Shown: positions 7,540 to 16,293 of the stretch, in pieces
How positions within the stretch are numbered: position 1 is the stretch's first letter
Layout: every line of letters starts with the position of its first letter
From: Prorocentrum cordatum
Lineage: Eukaryota > Sar > Dinophyceae > Prorocentrales > Prorocentraceae
DNA length: 20,000 nt
NCBI GenBank assembly: GCA_963575745.1
Contig: CAUYUJ010014767.1
Span: 12,501 to 32,500 of the forward strand
Reading direction: 5' to 3'
The notes under the pieces: generated by a model
Databases searched by the model: none
What the model was told of the DNA's origin: nothing
Seen by the model: only the letters and a program-made list of their open reading frames with translations
Translations under genes and position numbers: made by a program

Positions 7540-8390
7540 GAGTCCATGAGGTGGAGGGCAGGAGAATTCAGGGTGCTTTTGCTTGCTTTTCTCTCATGCC
7601 TCCTCTCCAGACCTCTAGCGACGGGCTATTTTTTTGGAGCCTCGGAGCCCCAGACATCCCCACCCTTTCCCAGGTCCAGTTTCTCGTCCTCGGTCGATCT
7701 TGATCGTCCTGGGGCCCGAGAGGCTTCCAGCTGCGGAAAACTCGCGAAAACATTGGGCACGGTATTCTGAATCTCTGGAGGTGTGGGTACTCCTCCTGGC
7801 GCAGGCAGAAGAAAGAGCGGTGGCACAGACGGCACCAAGAAGCGCAGAGACGGGAAGGACGGCCCCTTGCTTGATGCCGCTGATTGCGTCTCGCGCGTGC
7901 TCTCAGAAGCCATGGTTGCGATGGTGTGTACGCATGGCACGCCTGTCGATCGAACGGCCATCAGGATGGTCAGGAGCTGTCAACAACATTTGCCTAGCGA
8001 CCAAGAGAACATTTTTTGGTTTCGATTTGTTTGGGTGGATTCACAAGCGAGTTTTGGTCAACTCGCACTCCAAGCGAGGTAAGGGGTTCATTCTTCGATG
8101 TTGCCGCGAAGAAGAGCGATTATGAAAGAACGGGGTCCTATACTTGTTCGCCTTTTTCGGTGCTGGCCAAACACCGATTCCACTATTATTCACGACGACG
8201 ACGAGCACCACCGTTGTCCCACTAATACCACGGACTGTTCCCATACCGTGGTGGCGATACCATCGCGCTCTATGTTTCAATTATGTCCACCTTCCATGAT
8301 TCCTTGCGATGGGGTTTGTCAGTATTATTCCCCACATGCTTAGTGGGGTTCTGGTTGTCTTCCCACCCGCGTCGCACCTGCGAAGCTCAC
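7540..8390. other. Unique sequence, mostly unassigned
   Basis: Normal-complexity DNA open in several frames on both strands. Small hairpins lie at 8220-8350: CCACGG/CCGTGG around ACTGTTCCCATA, CCATCGC/GCGATGG, and CCCCAC/GTGGGG with a 7-base loop. Apart from the weak exon candidate at 7907-8078, nothing can be named. Confidence 0.4.
7907..8078 (+). CDS. Weak exon candidate
   Basis: A CT-rich stretch ends in CTCAG (7902-7906), and GCGAG|GTAAGG at 8074-8084 is a textbook donor. One frame reads VCTHGTPVDRTAIRMVRSCQ (about 7925-7984). However, all three plus frames are open across the region and third positions are not GC-rich, unlike the better exon candidates. No family is recognised. Confidence 0.2.
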
Positions 8391-8394
8391 CTCA

Positions 8395-8481
8395 CCTCTC
8401 TCCTCCTCGTCCTTCCTTCCATCCTCCTCTTCCTTTTTCTCCTCCCCCTCCTCCTCCTCGTCCTCCTCCTCCCCCTCCAGT
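8395..8481 (+). repeat. CTC pyrimidine tract
   Basis: CTCCTC/CTTCCTCC array ending in CCCCCTCCAG at 8472-8481, a good-looking acceptor. The next bases read YAHAQHVY before a GCAAGT donor-like word at 8507, but they merge into the CA-rich array, so I do not call an exon. Confidence 0.85.
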
Positions 8482-8484
8482 ATG

Positions 8485-8670
8485 CACACGCGCAACACGT
8501 GTACGGCAAGTACATGAGACACGCGTCTGCATACAGCCACACGCATGCACACACACACAGTTGCACACACACACACACCATACGCACGCAACACAAACAC
8601 TGCACACACAGCGATACACGCGTCCACATACAGTCGCACACGCATCATACACATGTGCATGCACTGACGC
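8485..8670. repeat. CA/CACG-rich array
   Basis: Alternating purine-pyrimidine DNA made of CACA, CACG and CATG words with occasional interruptions. Such sequence favours left-handed Z-DNA. It leads straight into the 80-bp satellite. Confidence 0.9.
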
Positions 8671-8672
8671 TC

Positions 8673-10690
8673 ACAAAGCGTGGCATGCGTGGCACTTCCT
8701 CGATACCGCAAGGGGGTGCGGTCGCTATCCGTTTCGTGCTCGCAAAGCGTGGCAGGCGTGGCAGTTTATCGACGTTGCAAGAGGGTGCCATGGGGGTGCG
8801 GTCGCTCTCCGTTTCGGGCTCGCAAAGCGTGGCAGGCGTGCCACTTTTTCGACGCCACAGAGGGTGCATGGGGTGCGGTAGCTATCCGGTTCGGGCTCGC
8901 AAAGTGTGGCAGGCGTGGCACTTCCTCGGTGCCGCATGGGGGTGCGCTGGGGGTGCGGTCGCTATCCGTTTCGGGCTTCCCAAGTGTGGCAGGCGTGGGA
9001 GTTTATCGGCGTTACAGGGGGTGTCATGGGGGTGCGGTCGCTATCCGTTCGGGCTCGCAAAGCATGGCTGGCGCGGCACTTTGTTGTTGACGCCACACGG
9101 GGTGCCTTAAGGGGTGCGGTCGCTATCCGTTTCGGGCTCGCAAAGCGTTGCAGGCGTGTCAACTTATCGACGTTGCAGGGGGTGTCACGAGGGTGCGGTT
9201 GCTATCCGTTTCGGGCTGGGCAAGCGTGGCAGGGGCGACACTTTCTCGATGCCACAAGGGGGTGCGCTGGGGGTGCGGTCGCTTTCCGTTTCGGGTTCGC
9301 CAAGTGTGGCAGGCGTGGGAGTTATCGGCGTTACAGGGGGTGTCACGGGGGTGCGGTCGCTATCCGTTTCGGGCTGGACAAGCGTGGTATGGGCGACACT
9401 TTCTCGATGCCGCATGGGGGTGCGCTGGGGATGCGGTCGCTTTCCGTTTCGGGTTCGCAAAGCGTGGCAGGTTTGGCATTCTCTCGATGCCATGAAGGCG
9501 TGCCATGAGGGTGCGGTCGTTACGTTTCGGGCTTGCAAAGTGGGGCTGGCTTGGCAGTCTATCGACTTTACAGGGGGGCCATCGGGGTGCGGCCGCTATC
9601 CGTTTCTGGCTCGCAAGCCGTGGTAGGCGCGTCTTTTCTTCCACTCCACACCGGGGAGCGCCGGGGGGACGCGCGCTATCCGTTTCGGGCTCGCAAGGTG
9701 TGGCAGGCGCGGCATTTTCATGACGTCGCAGGGGGTGCCTTGGGGGTGCGGTCGCTATCCGTTTCGGGCTCGCAAAGCGTGGCAGGCGTTGCATGTCCTC
9801 GTCACCACAGGGAGCGCGGTGGAGGTGGTCTCCCTATCCGTTTCGGGCTCGCAAAGCGTGGCAGGCGTTGCATGTCCTCGTCACCACAGGGAGCGCGGTG
9901 GAGGTGGTCTCCCTATCCGTTTCGGGCTCGCAAAGCGTGGCAAGCTTTGCACTTCCTCGACGCCACACGGGGGGTGCTGGGGGTGGTCTCCCCGTCCGTT
10001 TCGGGCTCGCAAAGCGTGGCAGGCTTGGCACTTCCTCTACACCACAGGGGGTGCGCGGGGGGTGGTCTCCTCACCCGTTTCGGGTTCGCAAAGCGTGGCA
10101 GGCGTTCGTCGACACCACAGGGGGTGCGCTGGGGGTGGTCACCCGACTGGGGGGTGCGCTGGGGGTGGTCTCCCTATCCGTTTCGGGCTCGCAAAGCGCG
10201 GCAGGCGTGGCACTTCCTCGACACCACGGGGAGCGTGGTGGGGGCGGTCCCCCTATCCGTTTCGGGCTCACAAAGCGTGGCAGGCGTTGCAGTTCCTCGG
10301 CGCCACAGGGAGTGCGGTGGGGGTGGTCTCCCTATCCGTTTCGGGCTCGCAAAGCGCGGCAGGCGTGGCACTTCCTCGACACCGCAGGGGTGCGCAGGGT
10401 GTTGTCCCTCACCGCGCTTTCTATACGCCCCAGTCGTCCAGGCACAGCAGGCGCGGCACTTTCTCGACACCGTAGGGGTGCGCAGGGGGTGTTCTCTCAC
10501 CGCGGTGGCTATACGCCCTAGTCGTCCAGGCACAGCAGGCGCGGCACTTTCTGGACACCATGGGGGATGCGCAGGGGGTTGTCCCTCACCGCGGTGTCTA
10601 TATGCCCCAGTAGTCTATGCACGGCAGGCGTGGCACTTTCTGGACACCAGAGGGGATGCGCAGGGGGTGGTCCCTCACCGCGGCGTGCGC
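8673..10690 (+). repeat. 80-bp satellite, about 25 units in three subfamilies
   Basis: Units are anchored by CTATCCGTTTCGGGCTCGC, AAAGCGTGGCAGGCG, a GGCACTTCCTCGACACCAC core and GGGGTGCGC. Anchors fall at 8806, 8882, 8962, 9041, 9122, 9202, 9282, 9360, 9440 and so on, 78-81 bases apart. Subfamily A (to about 9750) has GTGCGGTCG before the anchor, B (9755-10380) has GGTGGTCTCC, and C (10385-10690) replaces the anchor with CACCGCGGTG...TATACGCCC and units near 85 bp. Two units (9755-9833, 9834-9912) are identical. The consensus has no stop in any forward frame, so long open frames arise by chance. A period of 80 rotates the frame each unit. Confidence 0.95.
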
Positions 10691-11050
10691 CGTCCGCCTG
10701 TCCACCGCGTCGAGACTCGTGCGCCGTCCGCCTGTGTACCTGCAACCCCGCTCTGTTCGGTGGTCGCCATGGCTCAGGCTGTTGTTCGCACGGCGGGCCA
10801 GTCTCCCAAGGCTTGACTGGCGTCACCAACGGTATCGGCGGGGCAACGGCCACCAGCATCATTCTTGCATGCTCCATTTCAGTTATCATCACTCCAGACA
10901 TGATATAAGTATGTGGGGTTCCTCGGTTGCGTAATTTGATGGCGACCCCCCCCTGCAACCACAGCTTCCGTCCGACTTGGCCTCGTCGGCGGTTTTCTGG
11001 GATTCCGGGAGCCCGGGGACCGGTGGGGACCTTGCCCGCCATTCGCCCAA
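10691..11050. other. Unique sequence between satellite and GAG array
   Basis: No gene can be assigned. GCCGTCCGCCTGT is repeated at 10687-10699 and 10722-10734. On the minus strand, AG at 11010-11009 after the long CTC tract could begin an exon near 11008, but the three frames there are equally open and the acceptor is about 45 bases from the tract. Confidence 0.35.
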
Positions 11051-11058
11051 CCCACAGG

Positions 11059-11304
11059 CGGAGGAGGAGGAGGAAAAGGAGGAGGACGAGGAGGAGGAGG
11101 AGGAAGAGGAGGAGGAGGACGAGGAGGAGGAGGAGGAAGAGGAGGAGGAGAGGAGGAGGAGGAGGAGGAGGAAGAGGAAGAGGAGGAGGAGGAAGGAGGG
11201 GAGGAAGAGGAGGAGGAGGAGGAGGAGGGAGGAGGAGGAGGAGGAGAGGAAGAAGAGGAGGAGGAGGAGGAGGAGGAGGAGGAGGATGAGGAGGAGGAGG
11301 AGGG
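11059..11304. repeat. Long impure GAG/GAA purine array
   Basis: About 245 bases of nearly uninterrupted purine (GAG with GAA, GAC and AGG variants), the longest purine strand in the window and a strong triplex candidate. Confidence 0.97.
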
Positions 11305-11320
11305 GTGGGCATGGGACGAC

Positions 11321-11534
11321 AGGATGATGATGATGACGATGATGGCGATTATGCTGCTGATGCTTATGATTATGCTGATGATGATCTGATGACGATGATG
11401 CTGACGATGATGCTGATGCTGCTTCTGATGATGCCGATGCTGATGATGCTGATGCTGATGCTGATGCTGCTGATGATGGTGATGATGATGATGATGATGA
11501 GGAGGAGGAGGAGGAGGAGGATGATGATGCTGCT

Positions 11535-11603
<69 letters not shown>

Positions 11604-11628
11604 AGAAGAGTGGGAGGAGGAGGAGGAC
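11321..11628. repeat. GAT/GCT compound microsatellite
   Basis: GATGAT, GATGCT and GCTGCT units with a GAG island at 11500-11520 and a final pure GAT array (11547-11601), closing with GGAGGAGG to 11628. Composition mirrors the compound array at 1-315 with the order of GAG and GAT parts reversed. Confidence 0.95.
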
Positions 11629-11868
11629 TAGTGTACACCCAACACTTATCAACGATCTTGCAAGAAACCCTCCCTCCAAGTTTTCTCGTCATAGGCCCCT
11701 ACACGGATTCATCTTCACTGAGGGAACTGCCCCATTGGAAGACAACCGTTTGAACATCGGATTTCGTGCCAGATCGCCGTTCTTGGGACATCAGCGCCGC
11801 GAATCACTGGTACTGTTGCGTCGTGTTGATCCTGAGTCGTGCCAGAACATCATTTCTGTGACTTCAGC

Positions 11869-12038
11869 GGACAGGGCTGGGACGAGCATCGATCTGTTCC
11901 AGAGCGTTCCCGAACGCTCAGAGCGTTCCGCAACGCTCCGAGAAGGCCGCGGCGCCCGATACATCCTCCAGAGCCGCTGGATCTCAGAAATTCCTGATTT
12001 ATCCTCCTCCGATGTTGTCCTCGTCCTGGCTTCGTCTA
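11869..12038. mobile_element. 170-bp insertion with 8-bp target duplication
   Basis: ACTTCAGC occurs at 11861-11868 and 12039-12046, directly flanking 170 bases that are absent from copy B, where the site is the single word ACTTCAAC (12581-12588). The ends are imperfect inverted repeats: left GACAGGGCTGGGACGAG against GACGAAGCCAGGACGAG read from the right end, 12 of 17 matching. An 8-bp duplication is typical of hAT-type DNA transposons, so a non-autonomous hAT-like element is the best guess. It contains twin hairpins at 11902-11938. Confidence 0.65.
11902..11938. repeat. Tandem twin hairpins
   Basis: GAGCGTT-CCCG-AACGCTC (11902-11919) is followed one base later by GAGCGTT-CCGC-AACGCTC (11921-11938). 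Each has a perfect 7-bp stem with a 4-base loop. They lie inside the 170-bp insertion. Confidence 0.9.
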
Positions 12039-12117
12039 ACTTCAGCACCGCGAATCAAAGTGACTGTTGCGCGCTGACATTCCGACATCTTACCAAAACA
12101 CAATGTCTGCGACGCGC

Positions 12118-12285
12118 GGCGCTAAGGCGATAGCGGCATTTTGAAAAGGAACCGCCCTCCATTCATGAAACTTTTGCAGACTTTCAAGATGAATGTGCCC
12201 GGCGCTAAGCCGAGAGCAACAGAGCAACAGAGCAACTTTTTGAAAACGGACCGCCTTCATCCGTGAAGCTCTCAGGCCTCGGGGT
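12118..12285 (+). repeat. 83-bp repeat, two units
   Basis: Units begin GGCGCTAAG at 12118 and 12201. They share TTTTGAAAA, GGAACCGCC or GGACCGCC, and ATCCGTGAA-type words with the array at 12706. The second unit has a small expansion of GAGCAACA. Confidence 0.85.
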
Positions 12286-12309
12286 GCGGCAAGGAGGAGT
12301 TATTCATAA

Positions 12310-12652
12310 GGAAAAGGGTTGGAGGAGGACAAAGGAGGAGGAGGAGGAGAAGGAGGAGGACCAGTGTAAACCCAAGACCCATCACCGATATTGCACTAAA
12401 CCCTCCCTCAAACTTTCCTCTTCATAGGCCCCATATACAGATTCATTTTCACGGAGGGGAGTGCCCCGTTGGAGGACAAACGTTTGGAACTTCAGACCAT
12501 TCCTGAAACCTCAACGCCGCGAATCACTGTCCCCGTTGCGTCTTGACCATCCTGAATCGTGCCAGAGAAACATTCCTGTGACTTCAACACCAGGAATCAA
12601 ATATACTGTTGCGCCCTGACATTCTGACATCGTGCCAACACACGATCCCTGG
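12310..12652 (+). repeat. GAG-headed dispersed repeat, copy B
   Basis: An impure GAG tract (12318-12360) followed by CAGTGTAAACCCAAGACC and the same ordered words as copy A, through GTGACTTCAACACCAGGAATC and TGACATTCTGACATCGTGCC. It supplies the empty-site comparison for the insertion in copy A. The microsatellite tract belongs to the repeat unit, since copies A and C also have one at the same place. Confidence 0.85.
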
Positions 12653-12678
12653 GTTGTTTAGAATGAGAATGGAAACTG

Positions 12679-12963
12679 CTGCAAACTCTTAAGGCGAACG
12701 TGCGGGGTGCAAAGGCGAGAGCCACACTTGAAAAGGAACCGCCCTCCATCCGTGACACCCTTGCAGACTTTTAAGACGAGTGTGCGGGGCGCTAAGACGA
12801 GAGCCACATGTTGAAAAGGAACCGCCCTCCACCTGTGAAGCTCCCGCAAGCTTGTAAAACGACTGAGCGCGGCGCTAGGGCGAGATCCACATTTTTGAAA
12901 ATAAACCGCCCTCTACCCGTGAAATTCTTCTAAACGTTGAAGACGAATGTGCGCGGCGTTAAG
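12679..12963 (+). repeat. 83-bp tandem array
   Basis: Units start at 12706, 12788, 12871 and 12955 (lengths 82, 83, 84), with a partial unit before 12706. The consensus runs GGCGCTAAGGCGAGAGCCAC, then TTGAAAAGGAACCGCCCTCC, then ATCCGTGAAACTC, TTGCAGAC, TTTTAAGACGAATGTGCG. It has stops in several frames and is noncoding. Confidence 0.92.
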
Positions 12964-12965
12964 GC

Positions 12966-13065
12966 GAAGAGGAGGCGGAGGAGGGAGGAGGAGGAGGAGG
13001 AATACGGAAAGAGGAGGTGGAAAAGGAGGAGGAGGAGGAGGAGGAGGAGGAAGAGGAAGAGGAGG
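12966..13065. repeat. GAG/GAA microsatellite
   Basis: Impure GAG array in two blocks (12966-13000, 13012-13065), starting immediately at the end of the 83-bp array. Confidence 0.93.
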
Positions 13066-13075
13066 TGAGGGGCAC

Positions 13076-13168
13076 GATGTGGAGGATGGTCGGGGAGGAA
13101 GGCTCCACTGGCGTGCCAGCGGGCGACGCCGAGGATCCGATGGAGGCGATCTTCGGGTGGTTCAACGT
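13076..13168 (-). CDS. Possible exon, strand ambiguous
   Basis: On the minus strand a CTC tract (13240-13202) is followed by GCAGCCAG (AG at 13170-13169) and a frame reading TLNHPKIASIGSSASPAG and TPVEPSSPTILHIV with strongly GC-rich third positions. ATC|GTGCCC would be a donor at 13075. The opposite strand reads GDAEDPMEAIFGWFNVWLPE, also GC3-rich and protein-like, flanked by poly-Glu on both sides. I prefer the minus strand because of the pyrimidine tract, but both may be chance. No family is recognised. Confidence 0.28.
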
Positions 13169-13239
13169 CTGGCTGCCCGAGGCGGCGGCGCACCACCAGG
13201 ATGAGGAAGAGGAGGAGGAGAAGGAGTAGGAGGAGACGG

Positions 13240-13800
13240 AATTGTGAGAGTAGGAAGAAAAACCAAACATCATAGAAACAAACCACAATTTGTATACCAG
13301 CTCTCGCAATCGTAATCCTACGAGGAGGATGGGGCGGCGCGCGATGGTATGATGGTGCTGGTGACGTCGTGTGTTCGACCCGCTCAAGCTCGTCTCGGAT
13401 CCCAAAGGGCATCCGTTGGAGTTGTCTGCAGTGTGGCAGGTGCTGTAGGACCCGAGCACGCCTGGCCCAGGAGCGGTGCCTTGGAGTTCCTGCCAGGCGT
13501 GCCCAGGCCCACTTGCCCCACCGTATTTTGTGGGCAGCCTGGCAGCTGCTGCTGTTTTTCGCTGGCGGGGCTGGCCGCGCCAGTTCACCCAGGGATGTGA
13601 CCCGTCCGCCCTGAGTGGCCCTCGCCTCGCCCCCGTCTCTGCGGCCGCCCGTCCCGTCCATTCTTCCCGCGCCAGCATGCCGGCCAATCCGCCACAAGGG
13701 CGCCCCCGTTTCGTTTAGCTCCTTCCGCCAGCGCAGACGACCCCTGCCTAGCCGCCGACGCAACACGTTTTGTGGGCGGGAGGGGGTGCTCCTCCCCAGG
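13240..13800. other. Unique sequence, no gene assigned
   Basis: An AT-rich stretch at 13256-13310 (ACCAAACATCATAGAAACAA) is followed by ordinary GC-rich DNA. Open frames exist on both strands. CAG after a pyrimidine stretch at 13676 and 13732 are possible acceptors but lead to short or stop-interrupted frames. Confidence 0.35.
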
Positions 13801-13816
13801 AGGCCGGGCAAGAAAG

Positions 13817-13948
13817 GCAGGAGGAGGAGGAGGAGGAGGAGGAGGAGGAGGAGGAGGAGGAGGAGGAGGAGGAGGAGGAGGAGGAAGAGGACGAGGAGAA
13901 GGAGGAGGAGGGAGGAGGAAGAGGAGGAGGAGGACGAGGAGGAGGGAA
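13817..13948. repeat. GAG microsatellite
   Basis: Pure GAG core (13817-13884) followed by an impure part with GAA and GAC variants. Confidence 0.96.
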
Positions 13949-13949
13949 C

Positions 13950-14400
13950 AGAAAAAAGGCTCCTCTGGTGCCATGCCTGCGGTGCTTCTCGCGCGGCGGG
14001 AGATGTTTTGAGCTTTTTGGGGCTCCGTGCCCCCTCCCCGCCTCACTTTCGATGAGGAGGGGGGCTCTTGCTTCGGGCCATTGCGGGCAAGGCGGGCCGA
14101 ATTTTCAACCTCCCGACAGCCCATCGCCCCCGCTCTTGCCCCGTGAAGCCCCCGTGGTTGCCTCGCCATGTCGGCTGGGTCCATGGGCTCTACGAGGTAG
14201 TGGCGGAGAGGCGGGGCATCTGCTGGGAGCGCTCGGGCAAAACAGCTTTTGTTTTCCAGGGATCTGGCGGGTTTCTGGCCTTCCTGGTTCAGGGGTCTGT
14301 GCAGCTGGTGCTTCTTGTGGGGGAGGTTCCCACAGGGATGTTCGGATTCGAGATCGGAATGAGCCGAAAGCGAAAAGAATGAGGTGCGCGACGAGAGAGA
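13950..14400 (+). other. Unique sequence with an unassigned open frame
   Basis: A plus frame (14068-14382) contains HVGWVHGLYEVVAERRGICW and ends in KRKE before a TGA. A minus frame over the same bases is equally open. No domain, splice border or codon preference favours either. Confidence 0.25.
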
Positions 14401-14403
14401 CAG

Positions 14404-14606
14404 GTGAGGAATAGGAGGAGGGTGAGTCAACCCAGGATGCTTCAACGATGTTGCAAAAGAGCCACCCGTTTAAATTCACTTCCTCCTCAGTGCGTGCGCT
14501 CACCTTGCGGCGGGAAGCGCTCCCTTGAAGGTAAGGCCACGCAACTGAAGGAACTGTCCAACGAGAGCCCCCTTTTGAAAAAGAGCTTCCTTCCATCGGT
14601 ATAGTC
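14404..14606 (+). repeat. GAG-headed dispersed repeat, copy C (diverged)
   Basis: GAGGAATAGGAGGAGG, then GTGAGTCAACCCAGGATGC, TCAACGATGTTGCAAAAG, ACTGAAGGAACTGTCCAACG and finally GAGAGCCCCCTTTTGAAAA followed by CTTCCATCGGT. The first words match the heads of copies A and B and the last match the 83-bp unit, so both families occur here in the same order as at 12310-12963, in shortened form. Confidence 0.65.
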
Positions 14607-14744
14607 TATGCACTCGTTTACGCGTCGGGCCATTCGCAAAACACTGCTTGCATGTCAAGGGGGGGTTCTGGGCCTGTTCGTACCTGGCTGGCGTGTCGGG
14701 GCTTTCGCCCAGCGGCCGCCCGTGGTTTGCTTCATTCCTTGTCT

Positions 14745-14937
14745 CCTCATCCTCCCCTCCTTCCCTCCTCCTCCTCCTCCTCCTCCTCGTCCTCCTCCTC
14801 CTTCTTCTCCTCTGGTTCATTTTCCTTTTCTCCCTCCCCCTCCCCCTCCCCCTCCCCCCCTCCCCTCTCCTCTCTCCTCCTCCTCCTCCCCTCATCCTCC
14901 TTCTCCTCCTCCTCCTCCTGCTCCTCCTCCTCCTCTT
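14745..14937 (+). repeat. CTC pyrimidine tract
   Basis: CTCCTC with CCCCTC blocks and a duplicated TTGGTTCATTTTCCTTT / CTGGTTCATTTTCCTTT word (14813 and 14937), so part of the tract is itself tandemly duplicated. A TTTCCTTTAG acceptor-like end at 14945-14954 leads into a frame with no clear exon. Confidence 0.93.
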
Positions 14938-15012
14938 GGTTCATTTTCCTTTAGAATTACTCAATATAGATACTACTCTCCCTCTTCCCTGATGACGTCT
15001 TTTACGTATTCG

Positions 15013-15036
15013 CCCCCCCCCCCCCCCCCCCCCCCC
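15013..15036. repeat. Poly-C run of 24
   Basis: Uninterrupted C run, G24 on the other strand. It can form quadruplex or i-motif structures, and its length is likely uncertain in sequencing and assembly. Confidence 0.97.
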
Positions 15037-15269
15037 GCGTACTGTTTTTTTACACACGATTCCCTGGAGTTGGGTTTTCGCCTGGCATTTTTTTTCAGAA
15101 TGCTGCTCTCGCTGAGGCGCCGGCCTCATTTCTGCTCCCGAATCGTTCCGAATCGTGCTCCCGCTGCAGCGTGGGCCTCATTTTCGGATCGGTGTTTTGC
15201 CTCCGTCGTTCAGGATGGCGTTCTCGCCCCAGCGCGGGCCTCTTTCTCGCGCGCCCATCCGCCCGCCAC

Positions 15270-15480
15270 CACCGCGCCGCACACGCCCCGCCCCGCCGCA
15301 CGCACACCCACCGCCACTTCCACCCACCAACGCACGCACGCACGCATGCGCACCACCACCGCGCACCGCCACCACCACCGCACTACCCCACCCACCACCA
15401 CCACGCTACACCGCGTCACACCACATCACACGCGCGCACACACAGACACACAAGCACGCACGCACACACACATACACACG

Positions 15481-15513
<33 letters not shown>

Positions 15514-15735
15514 AGACACACACACACCACCACCGCCACCACCACCATCGCCATCACGCACGTACGCACCTGGCCCACCACCAAACCACCAAGACGCCAC
15601 ACCACGTCATACCACAGCACACGCGCACACACGCACACACACATACACACCATCACCACAACAACCACAACCACGCACACACGCACGCACGCACGCGCAC
15701 CACCACCCACTACGCACACGCGCGCGGAGCCACAG
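15270..15735. repeat. CA/CACG/CACCAC-rich array
   Basis: A 450-bp A+C strand of CACACA, CGCACG and CACCAC words with almost no G runs or T. It is a second, longer relative of the CA array at 8485-8670. Open frames give His/Thr-rich peptides and are artefacts. Confidence 0.93.
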
Positions 15736-15837
15736 GTCCGCTACGACACGCGTCCGCGGATAGAGAAAATCAGCGCCACGGTAAGGGATGGGAGGGAGGG
15801 GTAGGATGTCAGATGTTGACGCGAGCGCACCTAACTT

Positions 15838-15975
15838 GTCCTTTTCCCCCTCTCCCTCCCCCCCTCCTTCCCCTCCCCCTTCTCCTCTCCCTCCTCCTCT
15901 TCCTCCCCCCCCCTCCTCCTCCTCCTCCTCCTCCTCTTCCTCCTCCTCCTCCTCCTCTTCCTCCTCCTCCTGCTG
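15838..15975 (+). repeat. CTC/CCCTCC pyrimidine tract before putative exon
   Basis: CCCTCC blocks followed by CTCCTC triplets, ending about 40 bases before the CCCGCAG acceptor at 16011-16017. Confidence 0.93.
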
Positions 15976-16017
15976 CTCGGCCTCTCGCCCGGCCGCACCC
16001 CCCTGGCGTGCCCGCAG

Positions 16018-16097
16018 TCGCTGCAGCTGCCGCCGGTGGTGTGGGCCCGCGCCCCCGTGGCCGCCTCTCGCCGACCCCCGCGGCCGCCGGTCCCGAG
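16018..16097 (+). CDS. Putative internal exon, unknown protein
   Basis: Function not recognised. The CTC tract is followed by GGCGTGCCCGCAG (AG at 16016-16017). The exon reads SLQLPPVVWARAPVAA and then an Arg/Pro-rich end, with nearly all third positions G or C. It ends CCCGAG|GTCAGA (GT at 16098-16099). A second possible donor, AAG|GTACCC at 16113, would add five codons. Codon style and border architecture match the candidates at 362, 4379 and 5158. Pro/Arg-rich ends are easily produced by GC-rich DNA, so only the first 16 residues are persuasive. Confidence 0.4.
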
Positions 16098-16293
16098 GTC
16101 AGAGGAGGGAAAGGTACCCATACCGCGACCCTTCGGCCGTTTCCCGGTTTTTCGGCCTCCCATGAGGCCGTCGCCACCACCGCTGGATTCGCCTCGAAGT
16201 CCTCGTCAGGACGCGCCCTGGGAGAGGTCTGGGGGGTAGCGGTATCGGTGCCTGTTGGTCTCCCCAAGAGGGGCTGCTGGGCCGAGCTTCTCA

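Larger units (their letters stand above)
11630..12110 (+). repeat. GAG-headed dispersed repeat, copy A (interrupted)
   Basis: After GAG the unit starts AGTGTACACCCAACAC and continues ATCAACGATCTTGCAAGAAA, CCCTCCCTCCAAG, CATAGGCCCCTACACGGATT, a CTGCCCCATTGGAAGACAA word, GCCGCGAATCACTG, GTTGCGTC, CTGAGTCGTGCCAGA and GTGACTTCAGC. It resumes at 12047 with ACCGCGAATCAAAG and TGACATTCCGACATC. Copy B (12363-12652) has the same words uninterrupted, so 11869-12038 is an insertion. Confidence 0.85.

Noticed and set aside
8482-8506. Very short exon after the CTC tract (YAHAQHVY)
   Set aside because: Acceptor and GC donor words are present, but the 25-base stretch is part of the CA-rich array.
8673-10690. 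Telomeric or centromeric satellite
   Set aside because: The 80-bp unit contains no TTTAGGG-type telomere word, and nothing in sequence alone indicates centromere function.
9533-10816. 427-codon plus-strand open frame across the satellite
   Set aside because: The repeat unit has no stop in any forward frame and its period is not a multiple of three, so the frame is a by-product of composition.
13017-13229. Plus-strand poly-Glu protein containing AIFGWFNVWLPE
   Set aside because: Attractive and GC3-rich, but flanked on both sides by translated GAG repeats with no splice signal. Kept only as an ambiguity of the 13076-13168 entry.
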